A stretch of DNA of 5,106 nucleotides from Alphaproteobacteria bacterium (GTDB taxonomy: Bacteria > Pseudomonadota > Alphaproteobacteria > Rickettsiales > JABCZZ01): NCBI GenBank assembly GCA_013289445.1, contig JABCZZ010000033.1, forward strand, positions 1-5,106, in the 5' to 3' direction. Every line of letters begins with the position of its first letter. Within the stretch, counting starts at the first letter, position 1. Below, one piece after another: positions 1-4,668 of this stretch. The translations under genes were made by a program, and so were the position numbers. Under the pieces are notes generated by a model. The model was not told the DNA's origin. It did not search any database and saw only the letters and a program-made list of their open reading frames with translations.

Positions 1-95
1 GGAGTCGCTTTGGCGAGCGCAGCACGAAAGTGGGCCGGTACGGAGACGCGTCCCTTCTTGTCGATTTTGTTCTGATGCGTAGACAGAAACAGCAT
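1..95 (-). CDS. mraZ: MraZ, transcriptional regulator of the dcw cluster (N-terminal part only, runs off the left edge)
   Basis: Reading the minus strand from the ATG at 95 gives 31 codons beginning MLFLSTHQNKIDKKGRVSVP and continuing with an Ala-rich stretch containing HFRAAL. This matches the start of MraZ, an AbrB-fold DNA-binding protein that is usually the first gene of the division and cell wall cluster and represses its own operon. The KGRVSVPA block is the hallmark of its first half-domain. The rest of the gene, normally about 140 to 150 residues, lies outside the window. The start is chosen by family fit; upstream there is only a purine-rich stretch (GAGAAG and AAGAG within 98-115), a weak ribosome binding site. 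The MraZ box at 196-240 upstream strongly supports the call. Identity is seen from sequence; autoregulation is known for the family and inferred here. Confidence 0.93.
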   Translation of the reverse strand, partial: MLFLSTHQNKIDKKGRVSVPAHFRAALAKAT

Positions 96-195
96 GGCTC
101 TTTTTTCTTCTCATTTTGCGGAAGGTGCGTGATGCGTCCGAGCGTTGCCTGCGGATTCACTTCACTTTCACTTTTTCCGCTTAGTCCCTTATTCA

Positions 196-240
196 TGGGA
201 TATTATGGGATAAAATGGTTAAAAATGGGTTTATATGGGA
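196..240. promoter_or_regulatory. MraZ box: five TGGGA-like direct repeats at 10-bp spacing
   Basis: On the plus strand, pentamers begin at 196 (TGGGA), 206 (TGGGA), 216 (TGGTT), 226 (TGGGT) and 236 (TGGGA), each separated by an AT-rich 5-bp spacer. The base before each pentamer is always A. MraZ is known to bind TGGGN repeats with 5-nt spacers upstream of its own gene, so this is very likely the operator for the mraZ-led operon starting at 95. The third repeat is degenerate. The array lies 101 to 145 bp upstream of the mraZ start, and the TGGGA motif reads on the strand opposite to the mraZ coding strand. Spacing and sequence are seen directly; binding is inferred. Confidence 0.85.
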
Positions 241-269
241 AAATAACCCTATTCCATGCTATTGGTCAA
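240..269 (-). promoter_or_regulatory. Possible sigma-70-type promoter for mraZ
   Basis: On the minus strand TTGACC (269-264) is followed after 18 bp by TATTTT (245-240). The first hexamer matches five of six bases of the -35 consensus and the second four of six of the -10 consensus. Transcription would begin near 233 and give a leader of about 140 nt carrying most of the MraZ box, a layout that fits repression by MraZ. A CATAAT hexamer (207-202) is another -10 candidate but lacks a good -35. This is inference from matches only. Confidence 0.35.
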
Positions 270-499
270 GCATAAATCGCGCCCTTGCTAGGAACGATGA
301 CCACATGGCGCAGCCCGATTTAAGTCTTCCGCCGCCGGGTGTGCGCTTCGGGTCAAACCGTCGTGTGGGTTAGCCGATAGTCCATATGCATAGCGTTTTG
401 AGAGTTGGGTGGGTTTCAGCTGACGACAGGTTTTTGCAATGATACAGTGGCTTCTGTTCATATCTCTTCCCCAAATATCAAGAAGCCCTGGGCCTGTGA
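270..499. other. Intergenic stretch with no supported gene
   Basis: This stretch separates the divergent mraZ and TPR-glycosyltransferase genes. It contains imperfect inverted segments (AAATC at 274-278 with GATTT at 317-321; GCGCC at 279-283 with GGCGC at 307-311) that could form a bulged hairpin, but it has no T-run and no known RNA motif that I can recognise. A 57-codon minus-strand frame (461-288) has an odd Arg/His/Cys-rich composition and is not called as a gene. Confidence 0.5.
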
Positions 500-500
500 A

Positions 501-506
501 AATACT
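501..506 (+). promoter_or_regulatory. Possible -10 element just before the TPR-glycosyltransferase start
   Basis: AATACT matches four of six -10 consensus bases and ends 5 bp before the ATG at 512. The matching -35 region (TCAAGA at 478-483, 17-bp spacer) is poor, with three of six matches. If used, the transcript would begin at or next to the start codon. No Shine-Dalgarno sequence is seen within 20 bp of the ATG. The true promoter could instead lie further upstream. Confidence 0.25.
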
Positions 507-511
507 TTGAT

Positions 512-1963
512 ATGCACTCCGCCTCCGATTTACTTTCCCAAGCAATTGCCTTGCATAAGGCAGGCCAGCTCAAGGAAGCCGAAGCCGTTTATCAAACCCT
601 GCTTGCCGCTCAACCGGATCACGCCGTCGTCCTGAATCTGCTCGGCACTCTGCGTTTTCAGCAAGGCCGATGGCAGGAAGGCATACCGCTGATGGACAAG
701 GCCATCGCCGCAAAGCCCGACTATGCCGAAGCGCATTATGACCGAGCGCTGGCCTTAATGAAGCTCGGCGAATTCACAGAAGCAGTGACGGGCTATGACA
801 ATGCCATCGCCATAAAACCTGATTTTGCCGATGCCCATAGCAACCGCGGCAATGCTCTGCAGGAATTGAATCAATATGATGAAGCGCTGGCAAGTTATGA
901 AAAGGCTATCGCGCTTAAGCCTAGCTTCGCCAATAACTACACCAATCAGGGAAAAGCCCTGCATGAATTGCAGCGCTATGATGAGGCCCTCGTCAGTTAT
1001 GATAAAGCCATCGCTCTTAATCCGGATGAGCCCAAGACATACCTAAACAAGGCGTTTCTGAAACTTCTGCATGCAAAATTCGAAGAAGGCTGGGAACTCT
1101 ATGAGTGGCGTTGGAAAAAACACCGTCAGGACGAATACACCCTAGCGCACAAGCCGTTATGGCGCGGCGAACAGTCGTTAACCGGCAAGACTATTCTTCT
1201 ACATGCCGAGCAAGGGCTGGGCGATACTATTCAGTGCTGTCGCTACGTTCGCAAGGTGCAGGCATTGGGGGCAAAAATCATATTGAAAGTGCCAGTTTCG
1301 CTCGGTGAATTAATGTCGACCCTTCAAGGATCCTTTCGTTTGGTAACAGCAGAAGAACCTGTTGGCGATTTTGATTTCCATTGTCCGCTTTTTAGCCTGC
1401 CACTGGCGTTTAAGACGCGATTGCACACTATCCCTGCCGATATCCCGTATCTCATCGCTGATCCGGTTAGACAAAAGATGTGGCAAGAAAGATTGGGCAA
1501 AAAAACCAAGCCACGCATCGGGCTGGTCTGGTCGGGCTCTGTGGCAAATACCAAAGATCGCAACCGCACCATTGCACTGCCTCTTTTGCTGCCGCAGTTA
1601 CAAAGCACCTATGAATGGCATGCGCTGCAAAAAGAAATCAAACCGCAAGATGAAGCGCTTTTAAAGCGCCATGGCCAGATAGTTTTGCATGCGGATAGTC
1701 TGAAGGATTTTGCCGACACCGCCGCTTTAATAGCCGAAATGGATCTTGTGCTGTCGATAGATACTTCTGTCGCTCATCTCGCCGGCGCACTGGGCAAGCC
1801 GGTATGGATATTGCTGCCTTTCGTTCCGGATTTTCGCTGGATGGAAGGTAGAGAAGATAGCCCCTGGTACCCATCCGCACGTCTTTTTCGGCAGACAGAC
1901 ATTGGCGACTGGAAGAGCGTCATTGCCCAAATGACGGCGGCACTGGAATCCACATATAAATAA
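512..1963 (+). CDS. TPR-repeat protein with C-terminal glycosyltransferase family 9-like domain
   Basis: The protein has 483 residues. Five 34-residue TPR units run from about residue 5 to 174, with typical endings such as AIAIKPDFA and AIALNPDEP, and a sixth degenerate unit ends near EEGWELYEWRWK (about 193-204). From about residue 224 a glycosyltransferase-like domain follows: KTILLHAEQGLGDTIQ (GLGD near 236, a nucleotide-sugar-fold loop), GLVWSGS near 335, and SIDTSVAHLAGALGKPVW near 415-432, which resembles the donor-site region of heptosyltransferase (GT9) proteins. Such TPR-GT9 proteins are common in alphaproteobacteria, but their acceptors are mostly unknown; glycan or protein glycosylation is a guess. 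There is no signal peptide, so it is probably cytoplasmic. An in-frame TGA at 497 rules out an earlier start, and the ATG at 512 fits the family's usual N-terminus. No good ribosome binding site is visible. It is divergent from mraZ, and the next gene follows after 80 bp with its own promoter signal. Confidence 0.9.
   Translation: MHSASDLLSQAIALHKAGQLKEAEAVYQTLLAAQPDHAVVLNLLGTLRFQQGRWQEGIPLMDKAIAAKPDYAEAHYDRALALMKLGEFTEAVTGYDNAIAIKPDFADAHSNRGNALQELNQYDEALASYEKAIALKPSFANNYTNQGKALHELQRYDEALVSYDKAIALNPDEPKTYLNKAFLKLLHAKFEEGWELYEWRWKKHRQDEYTLAHKPLWRGEQSLTGKTILLHAEQGLGDTIQCCRYVRKVQALGAKIILKVPVSLGELMSTLQGSFRLVTAEEPVGDFDFHCPLFSLPLAFKTRLHTIPADIPYLIADPVRQKMWQERLGKKTKPRIGLVWSGSVANTKDRNRTIALPLLLPQLQSTYEWHALQKEIKPQDEALLKRHGQIVLHADSLKDFADTAALIAEMDLVLSIDTSVAHLAGALGKPVWILLPFVPDFRWMEGREDSPWYPSARLFRQTDIGDWKSVIAQMTAALESTYK
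524..1033 (+). repeat. Five tandem 102-bp TPR-coding units
   Basis: The TPR units of the glycosyltransferase gene repeat every 34 codons. Units 4 (830-931) and 5 (932-1033) are clearly alike in DNA as well as protein, for example GATGAAGCGCTGGCAAGTTA against GATGAGGCCCTCGTCAGTTA. This suggests the array grew by fairly recent duplication of a unit, whereas units 1 and 2 are more diverged. Confidence 0.7.
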
Positions 1964-2028
1964 AATCTATTAATAACAAAATGTTATGGCGCTGTAATCA
2001 AATTTTCACGATTTCTTAAGGACAGGCT

Positions 2029-2037
2029 TGCTATACT
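2029..2037 (+). promoter_or_regulatory. Extended -10 promoter element (TGCTATACT)
   Basis: TG, one base, then TATACT (2032-2037) forms an extended -10 element with five of six consensus bases. No good -35 hexamer is present at 16 to 18 bp, which extended -10 promoters can tolerate. Transcription would be expected about 7 bp downstream, at position 2044, which is the A of the ATG of the next gene. This predicts a leaderless transcript. The only purine-rich Shine-Dalgarno-like stretch, AAGGA at 2018-2022, is 21 bp from the ATG, too far to act as one. Confidence 0.5.
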
Positions 2038-2043
2038 CCTTCT

Positions 2044-2730
2044 ATGTCCATCTGGGGTAAAATAAAAGATATAGTGGCGGCGATTGACGGCGGGTCAAGT
2101 ATGCCTGCTGGCCCTAAAACGCTGGAAGAGGCAAAACTAAGCGTAAAAAATGCTTGCCAGGTCCGCACAGAAACAGCCAGAGATGCAAGTTATTATTCCG
2201 GCTGCAGAGACAGAATTATTAAGTGGGGCGTTGTTCCCGAATGCGATAAAGGCCAGCTTCACGCCGATTATAATTTAGGCGTGAATTATAATATCAGGGA
2301 GATTATCCAGAAATCCAAGACGCCGGAATTAACTGCGGGTCTGCTGGCGCATATTAAAGAGGTGGGCGCCAAGGGCGGCGAGCTGATCCAAGCTAACGAT
2401 GCGGTGCTGAAGACACGCGATCAGCTGCCGATCGTGTATTTTGCGGAGTTGCGCAATGCCTTTGTCGAAGCGCATATTTTTGCTCAGGTGCCCGGTACGA
2501 CCGCGGAGCAGAAAGCAGGATTTTTCGATGCTGCCAAAGAAAAAATGAACGAGACACTTACGAAACTCGGGACGGGCATAGAAACTACGCGCAAAAATTT
2601 TGATGCTGGCCGCGATGCACTGCAAAGAATTAGTATAGGCGAGGCGAGGGATGCGGAAAGCCTCTCACCTGCTGCAGTGATGAAGAGTGCGGCCAAGTTA
2701 ATGGCTGCAAAGACCAGCCAGCAGCACTAA
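2044..2730 (+). CDS. Hypothetical helical protein, 228 residues, family not recognised
   Basis: I do not recognise this protein. It starts MSIWGKIKDIVAAIDGG and is rich in Ala, Lys and Glu, with long stretches likely to be helical (about 26-60 and 90-200) and a low-complexity tail ending KTSQQH. It has only three cysteines (C38, C54, C67), all in the N-terminal third, where YYSGCRDRIIKWGVVPEC looks like the most structured, conserved-type segment. There is no signal peptide, membrane segment or known catalytic motif, so it is probably soluble and cytoplasmic. No ribosome binding site lies at a proper distance, and an extended -10 element ends 6 bp before the ATG, so it may be translated from a leaderless mRNA. 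M20 (ATG at 2101) is a less likely alternative start because the segment before it forms a good amphipathic helix. It follows the TPR-glycosyltransferase gene on the same strand after 80 bp and converges on the small lipoprotein gene, with 49 bp between stops. Its coding status is supported by length, a sensible composition and the promoter. Confidence 0.75.
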   Translation: MSIWGKIKDIVAAIDGGSSMPAGPKTLEEAKLSVKNACQVRTETARDASYYSGCRDRIIKWGVVPECDKGQLHADYNLGVNYNIREIIQKSKTPELTAGLLAHIKEVGAKGGELIQANDAVLKTRDQLPIVYFAELRNAFVEAHIFAQVPGTTAEQKAGFFDAAKEKMNETLTKLGTGIETTRKNFDAGRDALQRISIGEARDAESLSPAAVMKSAAKLMAAKTSQQH

Positions 2731-2779
2731 AGCTGCCACAGGCACCGTTTCTTCCTACCACCGGTCAAAAGCTAGCGGC

Positions 2780-2914
2780 TTAATGCCAGCAATGGAAACA
2801 ACTCGCGTAATACACCGGCGCAGGAGCATAATACGCCGCGTGGTGTTCGGGAATGACGACGCATCCGGATAAGGCCGCACAGAGCGCAATCAGACTTACT
2901 ATAGTTTTTTTCAT
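2780..2914 (-). CDS. Very small lipoprotein, 44 codons, Cys/His/Tyr-rich mature part
   Basis: From the ATG at 2914 the minus strand reads MKKTIVSLIALCAALSGC and then a short tail. The Lys-Lys start, hydrophobic core and LSGC lipobox (C18) form a textbook type II signal peptide, so the product should be lipidated on C18 and held in the cell envelope. V19 rather than Asp follows the cysteine, which by the enterobacterial rule favours the outer membrane. The mature part has only 27 residues: HH at 24-25, YY at 28-29, PAP at 31-33, YY at 35-36, and an ending CFHCWH (39-44). A strong ribosome binding site, GGAGGG (2924-2919), lies 4 bp before the ATG. The gene lies 106 bp downstream of rnpB on the same strand. 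A longer open frame at 2772-2969 covers the same bases out of frame and has no comparable signals. Function is unknown; metal binding by the terminal Cys/His cluster is a guess. Confidence 0.8.
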   Translation of the reverse strand: MKKTIVSLIALCAALSGCVVIPEHHAAYYAPAPVYYASCFHCWH

Positions 2915-2918
2915 AACA

Positions 2919-2924
2919 CCCTCC
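2919..2924 (-). promoter_or_regulatory. Ribosome binding site of the small lipoprotein gene
   Basis: GGAGGG followed by TGTT and ATG on the minus strand. It is one of the two strong Shine-Dalgarno sequences in the window and decides both frame and start of this very short gene. Confidence 0.8.
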
Positions 2925-3020
2925 ATTGAGTGGTTTGTTGAACGTATGATTGCATCCTACACCCGGCATACTTGCGAGGATGATTCGCCGCGATTAAAAA
3001 TTTGCAATTGTGGTTAAATA

Positions 3021-3404
3021 GCGCCAGATGGCCTGTAAGCCGGGTTTTGTCTGTCACCCTTGCGGGCGGAGATGGTTATTCCTCTGGGATGGCTGTTGCC
3101 AGCCACCTCGTGCAACCTACCCGGACTGCTCAGCGCGGAAACGCCTGCCGGGATATTGAGTCCCGGCGCACAGCCCCTATTTGGTCTTGCTCCCGGCGGG
3201 GTTTGCCCTGCCACCTGCGTTACCGCAGGCGCGGTGCGCTCTTACCGCACCATTTCACCCTTACCTGCTTGCGCAGGCGGTATCATTTCTGTGGCACTTT
3301 CCCTAAAGTCGCCTCCGGCGGGAGTTACCCGCCACCGTTTTCCGTGGAGCCCGGACTTTCCTCCAGATACTTACGTATCCAGCAACCATCCGGCCATCTG
3401 GCGC
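3021..3404 (-). ncRNA. rnpB: RNase P RNA, bacterial type A
   Basis: This is the catalytic RNA that removes 5' leaders from pre-tRNAs. The ends are set by a perfect 13-bp P1 helix: GCGCCAGATGGCC (3404-3392) pairs with GGCCATCTGGCGC (3033-3021). The universal P4 helix is present: AAGTCCGGG (3358-3350) pairs with CCCGGCTT (3044-3037), leaving the conserved bulged U at 3355. Other known blocks appear in the right order on the minus strand: GAGGAAAGTCCGGGCTCC, GGTGCGGTAAGAGCGCACCG, GGAGCAAGACCAAATAGGGG, and ACAAAACCCGGCTTACAGGCC's core near the 3' end. The length of about 384 nt fits the family. The gene starts 36 bp after the amidase stop on the same strand. No CCA is encoded at the 3' end, and no clear T-run terminator follows; P1 is followed by TATTTAACC. 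The exact 5' and 3' ends may differ by a few bases. Confidence 0.96.
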
Positions 3405-3439
3405 GCGCACCATACAAGAGGGGCATGAAGGGCGCCAGA

Positions 3440-3467
3440 ATTATATGGAAACTGCCAGTTTTTCCAG
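3440..3467 (-). promoter_or_regulatory. Candidate rnpB promoter overlapping the amidase stop codon
   Basis: A perfect TATAAT (3445-3440) on the minus strand contains the amidase TAA stop (3443-3441). A weak -35 (CTGGAA, 3467-3462, three of six matches) lies 16 bp upstream. Transcription would start near 3433, about 29 nt before the P1 helix, so a short 5' leader would need trimming. A second -10 candidate, TATGGT (3414-3409), would place the start almost exactly at the mature 5' end but has a poor -35. Read-through from the amidase gene is also possible. Confidence 0.4.
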
Positions 3468-4175
3468 GATTTTCATACACTCACCATCCCACTTTCCGCC
3501 GATGTCGCGAGGGCGGAAATGGCGCTGGAAGGCTATCACCACTTTCTGGGTGGCATCATCGAATATGCCGTTTGCGCCAATATCGTAGCCGTAATCGCGC
3601 AGCGCTTGCTGCATTTTTCTTACCGCCTCACCGTTGTCAGATAGTGCGAGCACGGCAGTTTTTTCTGTATGCCCGCCTTCCGCCCAGACGCCTATGCCCT
3701 GTTGTGCAAGCCACTTCCAGTCGAAGAGTTCGCCCGGGTCTTCTTTGCGCTGCGGTGCAATGTCCGAATGCGCTACAACATTATGGGGTGCAATGCTGTG
3801 GCGGGAAAAAATATCTTTGCTCAGCGCGGCGACGGCTTCCATCTGCGCCTGCGGAAAAGCGCGATAACCCCATTCATGCCCTGGGTTGACGATCTCAATG
3901 CCGATGGAAATATCATTGACGTTGCGATGGCCTCGCCAGAAACTCAAGCCTGCGTGCCAGGCAGATTGCGCCTCATCCACGAGCGGGTAGACAGCCCCCT
4001 GCTCATCCACTGCATAATGAGCGCTCACTTTGGCAGCGGTTTCACATAGCCGTGAAAGGGCCGCTGAGGCGGATTGCATGCCGGTGTAATGCATTACGAG
4101 AAGTGAAACCGGGGCACCGCTGCGGCTGCTGAAATTGGCAGACTGGAAATCTTTGCGCCATACGAGCTGCCGCAT
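3441..4175 (-). CDS. N-acetylmuramoyl-L-alanine amidase, AmpD-like, with C-terminal peptidoglycan-binding domain
   Basis: This 244-residue zinc amidase cleaves the bond between N-acetylmuramic acid (or its anhydro form) and L-alanine. The Amidase_2 domain spans about residues 10-160. Zinc ligands are H29 (in MHYTG), H136 (in AHSDIAP) and D146 (in RKEDPGELFDW); E94 (GIEIVNPG) and K144 match the catalytic Glu and Lys of AmpD, and the H-K-D spacing is the same as in AmpD. A peptidoglycan-binding type 1 domain covers about 178-240, with the motif GIFDDATQKVVIAFQR. No signal peptide is seen, so by default it acts in the cytoplasm on recycled muropeptides; the domain layout resembles AmiD, which is exported in E. 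coli, so the location is uncertain. The ATG at 4175 lies 10 bp after the stop of the upstream membrane protein gene and lacks a good Shine-Dalgarno sequence, so translation is probably coupled to that gene. The next gene downstream is rnpB. Confidence 0.93.
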   Translation of the reverse strand: MRQLVWRKDFQSANFSSRSGAPVSLLVMHYTGMQSASAALSRLCETAAKVSAHYAVDEQGAVYPLVDEAQSAWHAGLSFWRGHRNVNDISIGIEIVNPGHEWGYRAFPQAQMEAVAALSKDIFSRHSIAPHNVVAHSDIAPQRKEDPGELFDWKWLAQQGIGVWAEGGHTEKTAVLALSDNGEAVRKMQQALRDYGYDIGANGIFDDATQKVVIAFQRHFRPRDIGGKWDGECMKILEKLAVSI

Positions 4176-4185
4176 GGCAATGCCG

Positions 4186-4638
4186 TTAGTACATCATGAA
4201 AGGAGTCAGACCGATTATGATGGCAATAAAGAACAGCAATCTAAGCGCCCCGCAGACGATGGCGATAATGCTGAGTATTTTCTGATAGGGAAGCAATTTA
4301 CTGCGAAATGTTTCTGCCTTAAGCATGAATTGTGCACCCTGCCCTTTGAGGGTGGGACGGATGGCATCCAACCCGAAGATAAAGCTGAGTGCCAGTTCAA
4401 TAAGAATGAGCGCCAATCCAAACAGCGCGTTAATCGGATAGAGCTTGAGATATGCCAGCGCCTCCACCCAGCGGAAGAGAGCAATTATGCCGAGTACAAA
4501 ACCGATAATGCCGATGATTTGCTGGTTGGATTTCAGCGGGTCGATATATTTCTGCGACGCAGGCAGTTTTTCAGCAACCGCACCTCTTGCCCCAATCAGC
4601 CCAAGTAAAATCAATGCAACAGTAAAGAGCAGTCCCAT
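4186..4638 (-). CDS. Four-helix membrane protein of unknown function, linked to ftsZ
   Basis: I do not recognise this 150-residue protein. It has four likely membrane helices at about residues 2-22, 40-60, 67-90 and 120-146, with few charged residues in them and basic loops between. Residues 35-55 and 115-135 look alike (shared L..Q.I..II...V.G...L pattern, about 8 identities in 21), and each follows a Lys-Leu-containing loop, which suggests an internal two-helix duplication. The ATG at 4638 has a good ribosome binding site, AAAGGAG (4650-4644), 5 bp away. It begins 30 bp after the ftsZ stop with no terminator between them and ends 10 bp before the amidase start, so ftsZ, this gene and the amidase gene are probably co-transcribed. 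A role in division or envelope biology is inferred from neighbours only. The conserved-looking segment is KLPASQKYIDPLKSNQQIIG. Confidence 0.82.
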   Translation of the reverse strand: MGLLFTVALILLGLIGARGAVAEKLPASQKYIDPLKSNQQIIGIIGFVLGIIALFRWVEALAYLKLYPINALFGLALILIELALSFIFGLDAIRPTLKGQGAQFMLKAETFRSKLLPYQKILSIIAIVCGALRLLFFIAIIIGLTPFMMY

Positions 4639-4643
4639 GGTAT

Positions 4644-4650
4644 CTCCTTT
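4644..4650 (-). promoter_or_regulatory. Ribosome binding site of the membrane protein gene
   Basis: AAAGGAG, then ATACC and ATG on the minus strand, within the 30-bp gap after ftsZ. It fixes the start of the 150-residue membrane protein at 4638. Confidence 0.75.
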
Positions 4651-4668
4651 GCAGGGTTGCAGTTATAG

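Noticed and set aside
30..275. 81-residue plus-strand open frame at the left edge
   Set aside because: It runs antisense through mraZ and then through the MraZ box; the sequence has no domain and is explained as a shadow frame.
274..321. Imperfect hairpin that might be a small RNA or riboswitch
   Set aside because: The pairings are short and interrupted by large unpaired segments, and no known RNA family motif is recognisable.
288..461. A 57-codon minus-strand frame with a GGAAGAG-like site before an ATG at 461, in the mraZ to glycosyltransferase gap
   Set aside because: Composition is rich in Arg, His and Cys with no domain, signal or membrane segment. It lies in a probable regulatory intergenic region, and conservation cannot be judged here.
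1964..1996. Inverted repeat ATAAC-N5-GTTAT after the glycosyltransferase stop
   Set aside because: The stem is 5 bp, AT-rich and not followed by a T-run, so it is not a convincing terminator.
2731..2779. Possible bidirectional terminator between the convergent genes
   Set aside because: Only 4-bp stems (TGCC/GGCA; ACCG/CGGT) are present, with no adjoining long T-run; too weak to call.
2772..2969. 65-residue minus-strand open frame over the lipoprotein region
   Set aside because: It overlaps the 44-codon lipoprotein gene in another frame and lacks the strong ribosome binding site and signal peptide seen for the shorter gene.
3002..3889. 295-residue plus-strand open frame
   Set aside because: It runs antisense through the RNase P RNA and the amidase gene and has the Arg/Cys/Pro-rich composition typical of a shadow frame.
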